Shown piece by piece: positions 53,919 to 62,292 of a stretch of 64,000 nt of DNA. How positions within the stretch are numbered: the first letter of the stretch is position 1; each line of letters opens with the position of its first letter. The position numbers and the translations under genes are program-made. The DNA is taken from assembly GCA_018241425.1 (NCBI GenBank), contig JAFEDU010000003.1:434001-498000 (forward strand), written 5' to 3'. A model generated the notes under the pieces. That model made no database searches. It saw nothing but the letters and a program-made list of their open reading frames with translations, and was not told the DNA's origin. This DNA is from Pseudomonadota bacterium (GTDB lineage: Bacteria; Pseudomonadota; Gammaproteobacteria; Steroidobacterales; Steroidobacteraceae).

Positions 53919-54821
53919 ATGCGTCCCATGACAACGCCCACCGCCGAGTTCGTCGACGCCCGCGACTTCCGCCGCATCGCCGCGGCGATCGCCTGGATCG
54001 ATGCGCATTTTCGCGAGCAGCCGAAGCTGCGCGACATGGCGCGCGCCGTGCACCTCTCGGAGTTCCACTTCAACCGGCTGTTCCGGCGCTGGGCGGGCGT
54101 GACCCCCAAGCAATACCTCGCCCACGTCACCGCGCGCGCTGCGCGCGGGGCGCTCGCCGACGGGCCCTCCGTGCTGGACGCCGCGCACGCGGTCGGGCTC
54201 TCCGGTCCCTCGCGCCTGCACGACCTCACGGTCACGCTCGAGGCGCTCACGCCCGGGGAAATCCGCTCGGGCGGGGAGGGCGTGGTGGTGACCGCGGGCT
54301 TCTGCGACACGCCCTTCGGGTGCGCGCTCATCGGCACCACCCCGCGCGGCATCACCCACCTGTCCTTCGTCGAGGCCGGCGACGAGGCGGCGGCGCTCAC
54401 GGAACTTAAGTCCGCCTGGCCGAAGTCGCGCCACGTGCGGGACGATGCCGCGGCCGCCCGCCTCGCGGCTCGCATCTTCGGCGCACCGGGCGGGGAAGGC
54501 CCGGTCCGCGTCGCGGTGGCCGGCACCAACTTCCAGCTGAAGCTGTGGCGCGCGCTGCTCGCCATCGGGCGCGACCGCACGGTCAGCTACGGCGAGCTCG
54601 CCCGCGCGGTGGGCGCACCGAAGGCGGTGCGCGCGGTCGGCAGCGGTGTCGGCGCCAACCCGGTGGCCTGGCTCATCCCCTGTCATAACGTCCTGCGGGG
54701 CGACGGCGCGCTCGGCGGCTATCACTGGGGCACCGCGCGCAAGCGCGCCATGCACGCCCTCATGGACCTGCGCCAGGGCACCCGCGAGGCCCCCCGCGCG
54801 CTGCGCAGCGCGGCCCGCTGA
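53919..54821 (+). CDS. Ada-type methylated-DNA-protein cysteine methyltransferase with AraC-type helix-turn-helix
   Basis: 300 residues. Residues about 18-105 form an AraC-type DNA-binding domain (LRDMARAVHLSEFHFNRLFRRWAGVTPKQYL); the C-terminal part is O6-methylguanine transferase with active Cys255 in PCHNVLRGDGALGGYHWG. The N-terminal zinc/Cys phosphotriester domain of full Ada is absent, so it resembles Ada variants lacking that sensor. It may repair O6-alkylguanine and bind DNA, but methyl-triggered activation as in E. coli Ada is not expected. Start ATG 53919 or 53928. Confidence 0.9.
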   Translation: MRPMTTPTAEFVDARDFRRIAAAIAWIDAHFREQPKLRDMARAVHLSEFHFNRLFRRWAGVTPKQYLAHVTARAARGALADGPSVLDAAHAVGLSGPSRLHDLTVTLEALTPGEIRSGGEGVVVTAGFCDTPFGCALIGTTPRGITHLSFVEAGDEAAALTELKSAWPKSRHVRDDAAAARLAARIFGAPGGEGPVRVAVAGTNFQLKLWRALLAIGRDRTVSYGELARAVGAPKAVRAVGSGVGANPVAWLIPCHNVLRGDGALGGYHWGTARKRAMHALMDLRQGTREAPRALRSAAR

Positions 54822-55004
54822 AGGTGACATAACTCAGGCACCGGGAGCCTCAACTGCTTACGCCGCGTCAAGGACTTTCCACCACGCAGCCCGGTTTTAG
54901 GCTTCTAAATACCTGATAATCATAAGTAAATTTTTTTGTCCGGCCGGATGGGCGGCACCGCGGGCTGGTAAACTAAGCACCGCTCCCCCGCTGACTGTCG
55001 GCCC

Positions 55005-56522
55005 ATGTCTGCCTCGCCCTACAAGCAACTCGAACAGGAGTTCAAGCGCCTCCACGCCTTCCGCGGCGCGCTGGCCCTCCTGCGCTGGGACGCCGCCGTG
55101 ATGATGCCGCGCGGCAGCGCCGACGTGCGCGGCGAGCAGCTGGCGGCGCTCGAGACCGAGCACCATGCGCTCCTGACCGCACCCAAGATCACCCGCCTCC
55201 TGGACCGTGCGCAGGCGAACCTGCAGCAGCTCGAGGACTGGCAGGTGGCGAACCTGCGCGAGATGCGCCGGCAGCGCGACCACGCCATCGCGACCCCCGT
55301 GACCCTGGTCTCGCGCCTCACCAAGGCCGCCTCCCGCGCCGAGTCGCGGTGGCTCGAGGCCCGTGCCGAGGGCAAGTTCGAGACCTTCGCCCCCTACCTC
55401 GAGGAGGTCGTGCACCTGGTGCGCGACAAGGCGGCGCTCCTGGGCCAGGCGCTGAACCTCGCCCCGTACGATGCCCTGGTGGACGAGTTCTCCCCCGGGC
55501 TCACCACCCTCGACATCGACGCCATGTTCAAGGCGCTCTCGCGGCGCATGCCCTCGCTCATCCGCGAGTCGATCGCGCTCCAGGAGAGCCGCCCGCCGCA
55601 GCCGCTCACGGGCAAGTTCCCGGCCGGCAAGCAGCGCGCGCTGGCGGTGGAAGTCATGAAGGCGGTCGGCTTCCCGTTTGACCGCGGGCGCCTGGACGAG
55701 AGCGAGCACCCCTTCACCGAGGGCAGCTCGGGCGACATCCGCATCACCACCCGGTTCGATCCCGACGACGTGTTCTCCGGGCTCCTGGGCGCGCTGCACG
55801 AGACCGGACATGCCATGTACGACCTGGGGCTGCCGCAGGACTGGCGCGACCAGCCGGTCGGCCGCGACCGCGGCATGGCCCTCGAGGAGAGCCAGTCGCT
55901 CCTGATCGAGATGATGGTCTGCCGCAGCCGCCCGTTCGTGCGCTACGTGCAGCCGCTGATCTCCCGTCACTTCGGGGTCTCGGGCCCGGAGTGGGACCCG
56001 GAGAACGTCTACGCCCACCTGACGCGCGTGCAGCGCGGACTCATCCGGGTGGACGCGGACGAGCTCACCTATCCCCTGCACATCATGCTGCGCTACGAGC
56101 TGGAGAAGCAGCTCCTGTCCGGGCAGCTCGCGGTGCGCGACCTGCCGGAGGCCTGGAACGCCGGCATGGAGCAGCGCCTGGGGATCCGCCCGTCGAACGA
56201 CGTCGAGGGCTGCCTGCAGGACATCCACTGGGCGGTCGGCTCGTTCGGCTATTTCCCCTCCTACGCCCTGGGGGCGGTCATCGCCGCCCAGCTCTACGAG
56301 AGCATGCGCGCGGAGCTGCCGGCCCTCGACGAGCAGCTCTCCAGGGGCGAGTTCTCGGGCCTCTTCGGCTGGCTGCGCACCCACGTGCACGGGCTCGGGG
56401 CGAAGGTGCCGGTGCAGGACCTCCTCAAGAACGCCACGGGCAAGCCGCTCAACGCGACGTCCTTCATCCGCTACGTGGAAGCGAAGTACCTCGAGACCAG
56501 CGCCAGCAGCGCCGCGGCCTGA
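55005..56522 (+). CDS. Carboxypeptidase M32 (Taq-type)
   Basis: A zinc metallocarboxypeptidase of 505 residues, cytoplasmic. The zinc motif is HETGHAMYDLGL with His265 and His269; the third ligand Glu is in GMALEESQSLL. Family motifs HPFTEGSSGDIRITTR, VDADELTYPLHIMLRYELE and GYFPSYALGAVIAAQLYE are all present in order. It is a broad-specificity carboxypeptidase in relatives. A rather AT-rich stretch (54898-54940) lies upstream and may contain the promoter. The gene is 85 bases before ttcA. Confidence 0.94.
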   Translation: MSASPYKQLEQEFKRLHAFRGALALLRWDAAVMMPRGSADVRGEQLAALETEHHALLTAPKITRLLDRAQANLQQLEDWQVANLREMRRQRDHAIATPVTLVSRLTKAASRAESRWLEARAEGKFETFAPYLEEVVHLVRDKAALLGQALNLAPYDALVDEFSPGLTTLDIDAMFKALSRRMPSLIRESIALQESRPPQPLTGKFPAGKQRALAVEVMKAVGFPFDRGRLDESEHPFTEGSSGDIRITTRFDPDDVFSGLLGALHETGHAMYDLGLPQDWRDQPVGRDRGMALEESQSLLIEMMVCRSRPFVRYVQPLISRHFGVSGPEWDPENVYAHLTRVQRGLIRVDADELTYPLHIMLRYELEKQLLSGQLAVRDLPEAWNAGMEQRLGIRPSNDVEGCLQDIHWAVGSFGYFPSYALGAVIAAQLYESMRAELPALDEQLSRGEFSGLFGWLRTHVHGLGAKVPVQDLLKNATGKPLNATSFIRYVEAKYLETSASSAAA

Positions 56523-56607
56523 GCGCCGGTACACTTAAGCGCTACGCCGTTCCCGCTTACCCGTGAGGGTGAGCCCTGCGTGCTGCCCGTCCCTTCGCGA
56601 GGTCCCG

Positions 56608-57477
56608 TTGTCCGCCGCCGCCTTCGAGCCCAAGCCCTCCCGGACCCTGAACCGGTTGTCCGCCACCCTGCGGGGCGAGGTCGGCAAGTGCATCGCCGAC
56701 TTCCGCATGATCGAGGCGCACGACCGGGTGATGGTGTGCCTCTCCGGGGGCAAGGACTCCTACACGCTCCTGGACCTGTTGCTCTCGCTTCAGCGCAGCG
56801 CGCCGGTGCCGTTCGAGCTGATCGCGGTCAACCTGGACCAGAAGCAGCCCGGGTTCCCGGAAGCGGTGCTGCCGACCTACCTCAGGCCCCTCGGGGTGCC
56901 GTTCCACGTCATCGAGCAGGACACCTACAGCGTGGTGAAGCGGGTGATCCCGGAAGGGCGCACGCTGTGCGGCCTGTGCTCGCGGCTGCGCCGCGGGGCG
57001 CTGTACCGGTTCGCAGGCGAGCACGGCATCACCAAGATCGCGCTCGGCCACCACCGCGATGACATCGTCGAGACCCTGTTCCTGAACCTGTTCTTCGGCG
57101 GGCGCCTGAAGGCCATGGCCCCGAAGCTGCTCTCCGACGACGGCCGCCACGTGGTCATCCGGCCGCTCGCCTACGTCGCCGAGCGCGACATCGCCCGCTA
57201 CGCGCGCGGGCGTGCCTTCCCGCTCATCCCCTGCACGCTGTGCGGCTCGCAGGAGAACCTGCAGCGCGCGGCCGTGAAGCAGATGCTGGCGCAGTGGGAG
57301 CGCGAGTTCCCGGGGCGCACCGAGACCATCTTCTCGGCCCTGCGCCACGTGGAGCCTGCGCACCTGGCGGACCCGCGCCACTTCGACTTCGCGGGACTCA
57401 AGGGCCACGCCCCCGCCGCCATGAGCGAGGCGGAGGAGGAGGCCCTCGACGCGGCGCGCTCCGCCGCGCTCGCTTAG
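56608..57477 (+). CDS. ttcA: tRNA 2-thiocytidine(32) synthetase TtcA
   Basis: Thiolates C32 of tRNA using an Fe-S cluster and ATP. The PP-loop is SGGKDS at residues 46-51, and the cluster cysteines are visible in [10 protein letters not shown] (Cys121, Cys124) and in PCTLCG. The start is set to TTG at 56608, which has GAGG five bases upstream and gives the 13-residue N terminus expected before the conserved LNRL helix; a GTG at 56563 would add 15 residues with no support. 289 residues is normal. The fusion gene follows closely. Confidence 0.93.
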   Translation: MSAAAFEPKPSRTLNRLSATLRGEVGKCIADFRMIEAHDRVMVCLSGGKDSYTLLDLLLSLQRSAPVPFELIAVNLDQKQPGFPEAVLPTYLRPLGVPFHVIEQDTYSVVKRVIPEGRTLCGLCSRLRRGALYRFAGEHGITKIALGHHRDDIVETLFLNLFFGGRLKAMAPKLLSDDGRHVVIRPLAYVAERDIARYARGRAFPLIPCTLCGSQENLQRAAVKQMLAQWEREFPGRTETIFSALRHVEPAHLADPRHFDFAGLKGHAPAAMSEAEEEALDAARSAALA

Positions 57478-57484
57478 GCCGTCC

Positions 57485-58951
57485 TTGAGGAGCAAGGCCC
57501 TGGACCCGGAGACCCCGACTCAGGTCTCACTCCCGCTCGGCAACTACTACTGGGTGCTGCCCGGGCAGGTGCTGGCCGGCGAGCACCCGCGGGGGGCGAC
57601 CCCGGAGGCGACGCGCGCACGCCTCGCCGCGCTCGAGGCCGCAGGGATCGGTTGCTTCGTGGACCTGACCGAGCCCTCCGAGGCGGCCGACTACCGGGAG
57701 TTCCTCGACCGCGCGCGCTACCACCGTCACCCGATGCCGGACCACAGCGTGCCTTCCGACCCGGCCGACATGACGGCGGCGCTCGCACGGATCCGCGCCG
57801 CCCGCGCGGCCGGCACCCCCGTCTACCTGCACTGCCGCGCGGGCATCGGCCGCACCGGCATGACCGCCGGGTGCCTGCTGGCGGAGAGCGGCTTCCCGGG
57901 CGAGGCCGCGCTCGAGGAACTGAACCGCCTCTGGGCGGCAAGCCCCCGCTCGCGGAACTGGCCGCAGGTCCCCGAGACCGACGCCCAGCACGAGTTCGTG
58001 CGGCAGTGGGCCGGTTCGGCAGGCGCTGCCGAGCCCGATCCGCTCCTCGCGCCGGCCACGCTCGCGGCCGCGCGGCTGCTGCGCGGCCGCTACCTGGGCG
58101 CGCTCCTGGGTCACGCCGTGGGGGATGCCCTGGGGGTCAGCACCCAGTACCGCAGGCCCGGGCGGTTCACGCCCATCGGCGACCTCCTGGGCGGGGGCCC
58201 GTTCGACCTGCCGCGCGGGGCCTGGAGCGACGACACCGCCCTGGCCCTGTGCCTGGCGGAGTCGCTCCTGGAACGCGACGGCTTCGATGCCCAGGACCAG
58301 GCCGAGCGCTACCGGCGCTGGCAGAAGGAGGGCTACCTGTCCGCGACCGACCAGTGCGTCGGCATCACGGCCGGGACGGCCCGGGCACTGGCGCGCGCCC
58401 AGTGGCGCCGCCAGGCGTTCTCCGGCTCCCACGACCCGGAGGCCCTGGACCCGGAAGTGCTCTCGCGGGTGACCCCGGTGGTGCTGTTCGGGTTTGCCGA
58501 CCGCGAGCGCGCGGTGGAGGAGGCGGCCGAGGCCGCCCGCACCACCTGCCAGGTGCCGGCGGTCCTCAATGCCTGCCGGGCCCTGGCGCTCGCCCTGCAC
58601 GCGGCCATCTCGGGGGCCTCGCGGCCGGAGGTCGTCGCGTCCGCGGAGTCCCTGGTCGGTTCCACCGCCCGCCCCGAGGCCTTGGGCCCCGCCGACAGCG
58701 CCCCGGCGGTGCTCGCCCAGGCGCTGCAGTGCTTCGCGGCCACGGGCTCGTTCCGGGATGCGGTGCTCAAGGCCGCGAACCTCGGGGGGGCGGCGGACGT
58801 GACCGCCACGGTGACCGGGGCGCTGGCGGGGGCGCACTACACCCAAGACGCCGTCCCCACTCTGTGGCGCAACAGCCTGATGAAGCTCGACTTGCTCGAG
58901 GGCTTCGCGGACCGGCTCCTGGCGCGCGCGCTCTTGAGCTTCGGGAGCTGA
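57485..58951 (+). CDS. Dual-specificity phosphatase / ADP-ribosylglycohydrolase fusion protein
   Basis: 488 residues from TTG 57485. Residues about 15-170 form a protein-tyrosine/dual-specificity phosphatase domain with the P-loop HCRAGIGRTG (Cys117, Arg123) and general-acid candidates in PDHSVPSD. From about 195 an ADP-ribosylglycohydrolase (DraG/ARH) domain follows: GRYLGALLGHAVGDALG (Asp214) and WSDDTALAL (Asp249-Asp250) are intact metal ligands. The usual final GGDxDT is LGGAADVTATVTGALAGA: one Asp is Ala436 and the Thr is Val439. GAGGAG at 57487-57492 sits seven bases before an in-frame CTG at 57500, which may be the true start. It lies 8 bases after ttcA. Likely reverses ADP-ribosylation and phosphorylation, or only binds ADP-ribose. 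Confidence 0.88.
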   Translation: MRSKALDPETPTQVSLPLGNYYWVLPGQVLAGEHPRGATPEATRARLAALEAAGIGCFVDLTEPSEAADYREFLDRARYHRHPMPDHSVPSDPADMTAALARIRAARAAGTPVYLHCRAGIGRTGMTAGCLLAESGFPGEAALEELNRLWAASPRSRNWPQVPETDAQHEFVRQWAGSAGAAEPDPLLAPATLAAARLLRGRYLGALLGHAVGDALGVSTQYRRPGRFTPIGDLLGGGPFDLPRGAWSDDTALALCLAESLLERDGFDAQDQAERYRRWQKEGYLSATDQCVGITAGTARALARAQWRRQAFSGSHDPEALDPEVLSRVTPVVLFGFADRERAVEEAAEAARTTCQVPAVLNACRALALALHAAISGASRPEVVASAESLVGSTARPEALGPADSAPAVLAQALQCFAATGSFRDAVLKAANLGGAADVTATVTGALAGAHYTQDAVPTLWRNSLMKLDLLEGFADRLLARALLSFGS

Positions 58952-59064
58952 GCCGTCCGGGCGCTCCGCCGCGCCCAGATCCCCACCGGGAAGGCGCAGA
59001 CAGTGCGGCGGGCGTGTCGTAAGCTTCGCCCCGGTTCCCCGGAAGATTTTTCCAACCCCCGCGG

Positions 59065-60129
59065 ATGTCCCCGACACGCGCCACCGGCCGCTCCGTATCC
59101 CGCGCGCGCGCAAGCGCCGTGCGTGCATGGGCGCGCCTGCCGGACGAGGCCCTGCTCCGGATGCGCTTCTGCGACCTGAAGCTCTCCATCGAGCGCTCGC
59201 CCTTGAAGCGCCACGTGCGCTCGCTGTACCGGGACCTGGAGCGGCGGGGCATCAGCGTGCGCCCGCACGTGTGGCTGTCCGAGGAATGGTTCTCGCCCGA
59301 TGGCGTGCCCGGGATCGCGGTGCCGTTCTACCTCGCCCACCCGCGCCTGGAGCGGCTCGAGCGGCGCATCATGCGCGAGGCCGAGGGCGGCAACTCGCGC
59401 CTCCTGATGCGGATCCTCAGGCACGAGGCCGGGCACGCGATCGACAACGCCTACCGGCTGCGGCGCCGCCGGCGCTGGCGCGAGGTGTTCGGGCCTGCGA
59501 GCCGGCCCTACCCGGCGCGCTACCGCGCGCGGGCCGGGAGCCGGCGCTACGTGCACCACCTGGGCGAGTGGTACGCCCAGGCGCACCCCACCGAGGACTT
59601 CGCGGAGACCTTCGCGGTGTGGCTGACGCCGAAGTCCGGGTGGCGACGCGCCTATGCCGGCTGGCCGGCACTGCACAAGCTGCAGGCGGTCGACGAGCTC
59701 GTCGGCCGCGTGCGCTCCCTGCGCCCGCCGGTGCGCAACCGCACCCGCATCGAGCCGCTCGAGCACGACACGCGCACGCTCGCGGACCACTACCGCCGCA
59801 AGCTCAAGGCCAACCGGCTGATGCGCCGCGGGCTCGCGGACGAGCTGCTGCGCCGTGCCTTCACCGAGGAGCGCACGCCGCGCCAGCCGCTCAGGGCCTC
59901 GACCTTCCTGCGCACCCGCGCACGGCTGCTCGAGCGCGTGGTGGCGCGCGCGCTCGACATCGACCCCTACAGCGTCGCGCAGGTGCTGCACATGCTCATC
60001 GAGCGCAGCGAGCGCCTGAACCTCTACCTGCGCGGCAACCAGCGCGACGCGCAGCGGTACGCGCGCTGGATGCTGGAACGCCTGACCGGGTTGTACAGCC
60101 AGGGCGAGACTCCGCACCTCTCGCTATGA
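59065..60129 (+). CDS. Putative zinc-binding metallopeptidase (zincin)
   Basis: 354 residues, cytoplasmic (no signal peptide; basic N-terminal 25 residues). The zincin motif HEAGHAID gives His120 and His124, and a candidate third ligand is Glu181 in EDFAETFAVWLTP. LMRILRHEAGHAIDNAYRLR and HHLGEWYAQAHPTEDF are typical of the family found beside ATP-grasp ligases. The C-terminal 150 residues are helical and Arg-rich. The stop overlaps the start of the ATP-grasp gene by four bases, so the peptidase and ligase are made together. It may trim or mature a peptide made by its partner. Confidence 0.85.
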   Translation: MSPTRATGRSVSRARASAVRAWARLPDEALLRMRFCDLKLSIERSPLKRHVRSLYRDLERRGISVRPHVWLSEEWFSPDGVPGIAVPFYLAHPRLERLERRIMREAEGGNSRLLMRILRHEAGHAIDNAYRLRRRRRWREVFGPASRPYPARYRARAGSRRYVHHLGEWYAQAHPTEDFAETFAVWLTPKSGWRRAYAGWPALHKLQAVDELVGRVRSLRPPVRNRTRIEPLEHDTRTLADHYRRKLKANRLMRRGLADELLRRAFTEERTPRQPLRASTFLRTRARLLERVVARALDIDPYSVAQVLHMLIERSERLNLYLRGNQRDAQRYARWMLERLTGLYSQGETPHLSL

Positions 60130-61160
60130 AGCGACTGCGCACGCTCGTGGTCGTGCACGCGAGCCTGGTACCGCCGGAGAGCCTGGAAGGCCACAGCGAC
60201 AAGGAAATCGAGGAGTGGCGCACCGAGTACGACGTGATCACGACGCTGCGCCAGCGCGGCCACGAGGTGCGCTGCCTGGGGGTCCTGGACTCGCTCACCG
60301 AGCTGCGCGCCACGATCGCCGAGTGGGAGCCGGATATCGTCTTCAACCTCCTGGAGGAGTTTGACGGCATCGTCACCTACGACCAGCACGTGGTCGCCTT
60401 CCTGGAGCTCATGCGCCAGCCCTACACCGGCTGCAACCCGCGCGGGCTCCTGCTGTCGCGGGACAAGTCCCTGAGCAAGCAGCTCCTGCAGTTCCACCGC
60501 ATCGCCACCCCGCAGTTCGCGGTGTTCCGGCGCGGGGTGCGCTTCAAGGTGCCCAAGAAGCTGCGCTTCCCGCTGTTCGTGAAATCGACCGTCGAGGATG
60601 CCTCGCTCGGCATCGCGCAGGCGTCCGTCGTCACCGATGCGGCGCGCCTCAAGGAGCGCATCGAATTCGTGCACGAGCAGGTGAAGTCGGACGCGCTGGT
60701 GGAGCAGTACATCGAGGGGCGCGAGCTGTACGTGGGGGTGCTCGGCAACGAGCGGCTGACGCGCCTGCCGGTGTGGGAGATGGTGTTCGGCTCGATGCCG
60801 GACTCGCTCGCCGGCATCGCCACGCGCAAGGTGAAGTGGGACAAGCGCTACCAGGCGAAGTACGGCATCACCACCCACGCCGCCCAGGAGCTGCCGGCGC
60901 CGGTGCTCGCCACCCTGGACCGGCTGTCGCGCCGCATCTACCGCGCGCTGGGCATGTCCGGCTATGCTCGCATGGATTTCCGGGTCACCGCCGAAGGGCA
61001 GGTCTACGTGCTCGAAGCAAACGCCAATCCCAACCTCGAGGCCGCCGAGGACTTCGCCGAGTCCGCGCGCGCGAACGGCGTCGCCTACGCGCCGCTCCTC
61101 GAGCGGCTGATGGACTTAGGTCTCAAGTACCGGGCGCAGTGGCGCGCGAGCTATGGCTGA
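60126..61160 (+). CDS. ATP-grasp ligase, D-Ala-D-Ala ligase-like
   Basis: 344 residues with the Ddl-like layout: an N-terminal Rossmann part (LRTLVVVHASLVPPE; DIVFNLLEEFDG), SRDKSLSKQLLQF, FPLFVKSTVEDASLGIAQAS (ATP-binding Lys), LVEQYIEGRELYVGVL and SGYARMDFRVTAEGQVYVLEANANPN with the metal-binding residues. It lacks the exact D-Ala recognition motifs, and the operon contains no murein genes, so it is likely another amino-acid or peptide ligase. It overlaps the zincin gene by four bases and the next lipoprotein gene by eight. Confidence 0.9.
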   Translation: MKRLRTLVVVHASLVPPESLEGHSDKEIEEWRTEYDVITTLRQRGHEVRCLGVLDSLTELRATIAEWEPDIVFNLLEEFDGIVTYDQHVVAFLELMRQPYTGCNPRGLLLSRDKSLSKQLLQFHRIATPQFAVFRRGVRFKVPKKLRFPLFVKSTVEDASLGIAQASVVTDAARLKERIEFVHEQVKSDALVEQYIEGRELYVGVLGNERLTRLPVWEMVFGSMPDSLAGIATRKVKWDKRYQAKYGITTHAAQELPAPVLATLDRLSRRIYRALGMSGYARMDFRVTAEGQVYVLEANANPNLEAAEDFAESARANGVAYAPLLERLMDLGLKYRAQWRASYG

Positions 61161-61752
61161 GCGCGTGGGAGTGCTGCGTGCGGGCCTCGCGCTGCTGACG
61201 GTCCTCGCCCTGGTCGCCGGCTGCGCCTCCAAGAAGGAGAAGGCCCACGACGAGGACCTCTCCGACCTGATCGCGTGGTTTCCGGGCCACTATGACGACC
61301 TCGCCCAGGTGCAGAAGGATGAGAAAACCGGGGTGATGCCCCCGCACGAGCAGATCGCGCTCCTGGTGCGCCAGGCGCAGACCCCGCGCCTCGGCCACCA
61401 CGTGTTCTTCGTCCAGGAGATGGCCCCCGACAATCCCGAGCGCATCATGAGCCAGCGCATGTTCAGCTTCGACATCGACGAGGACCGCGGCGTCGTCGGA
61501 CTCGTGTACAGCTTCGTCGAGCCGGTGCGCTGGCGCGAGGCGGCCAAGAACCCGCAGCTGCTCGCGAGCGTCATGACCGAGGACGTGTCCCCGATCGGCT
61601 GCGAGCTGATCTGGAAGCGCAGCGGCGACAAGCTCGTCGCCGGGCACGATCCCAGGCACTGCCGTGCGGGCGGCGCCCAGCCCTCAGGCCCCGAGGCGAG
61701 CCTCTCGCCGGACTCGCTCATGCTGGCCGGCTACGAGTTCAGGAAGCGCTGA
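61153..61752 (+). CDS. CpeT/CpcT-like lipoprotein
   Basis: 199 residues. Lipobox LVAGC gives a lipidated Cys24. The mature domain DLIAWFPGHYDDLAQVQ, HEQIALLVRQAQTPRLGHHVFFVQEM and FSFDIDEDRGVVGLVYSF resembles the CpeT/CpcT (DUF1001) barrel. In cyanobacteria this fold attaches bilins to phycobiliproteins; in this non-phototrophic setting that reaction is unlikely, and bilin-binding residues cannot be verified. The eight-base overlap with the ATP-grasp gene shows it belongs to the same operon. Confidence 0.82.
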   Translation: MAERVGVLRAGLALLTVLALVAGCASKKEKAHDEDLSDLIAWFPGHYDDLAQVQKDEKTGVMPPHEQIALLVRQAQTPRLGHHVFFVQEMAPDNPERIMSQRMFSFDIDEDRGVVGLVYSFVEPVRWREAAKNPQLLASVMTEDVSPIGCELIWKRSGDKLVAGHDPRHCRAGGAQPSGPEASLSPDSLMLAGYEFRKR

Positions 61753-61760
61753 AGGGGCGT

Positions 61761-62180
61761 TCAGGCCGCCGGCGGCGCCGCCGGCACCGCCTGCCGGAGC
61801 TCCCGCACGCGCAGGATCCCCTTCACGATGAAGTACCCGGCCAGCCCGTGGAAGGCCACGGGCATCCAGTCCTGCACGTACACGTAGATGAGGCCGTCGA
61901 GCACGTAGACGGCCAGCCCCACGTAGAACGCCCAGAGCTTCTGGCCCTGCGCGTAGTAGCCGATGAGTCCGTAGAAGGCGATGGTGAGGCCGGCCACGCC
62001 GATGGCCAGCGGCACGTTGCCCGCGAACACGACGCTCGCGAGCGTCGTCATCGCAAGGCCGATCACGAAGTTGGTGTTGCTGCCGGAATAGAACATCACC
62101 GCGTTCACCAGCGACAGGCCGGCGATCCACCAGAACCAGCGGGCCGCGGAGCGCACGATCGGGTCAGTGGTGGCGGTCAT
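61761..62180 (-). CDS. Small integral membrane protein (139 aa)
   Basis: About four membrane segments (roughly residues 15-33, 37-55, 60-77 and 85-103), then an amphipathic region YIVKGILRVRELRQ. WFWWIAGLSLVNAVMFYSGSNTNFVIGLA is the opening. A GGAAG ribosome binding site lies just before the ATG at 62180; the frame extends to 62291 without a credible start. Similar small proteins occur in many bacteria without known function. It converges on the lipoprotein gene. Confidence 0.75.
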   Translation of the reverse strand: MTATTDPIVRSAARWFWWIAGLSLVNAVMFYSGSNTNFVIGLAMTTLASVVFAGNVPLAIGVAGLTIAFYGLIGYYAQGQKLWAFYVGLAVYVLDGLIYVYVQDWMPVAFHGLAGYFIVKGILRVRELRQAVPAAPPAA

Positions 62181-62292
62181 CTTCCAGGTCCCCCTGCGGC
62201 CGTTGGATGTTGTGTCGGGATCGGCCGCTCTGTCGCGAGCATAGCAGGGGAAGCCCGGCGGGCGGCCGGGCGGGACGGTGCACCGCAGCACG

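Noticed and set aside
58781..58800. Run of seven G in the ADP-ribosylglycohydrolase domain as a sequencing frameshift
   Set aside because: The frame stays open and protein-like on both sides of the run (NLGG before, ADVTATVTGALAGAHY after), so a single indel does not explain the altered motif.
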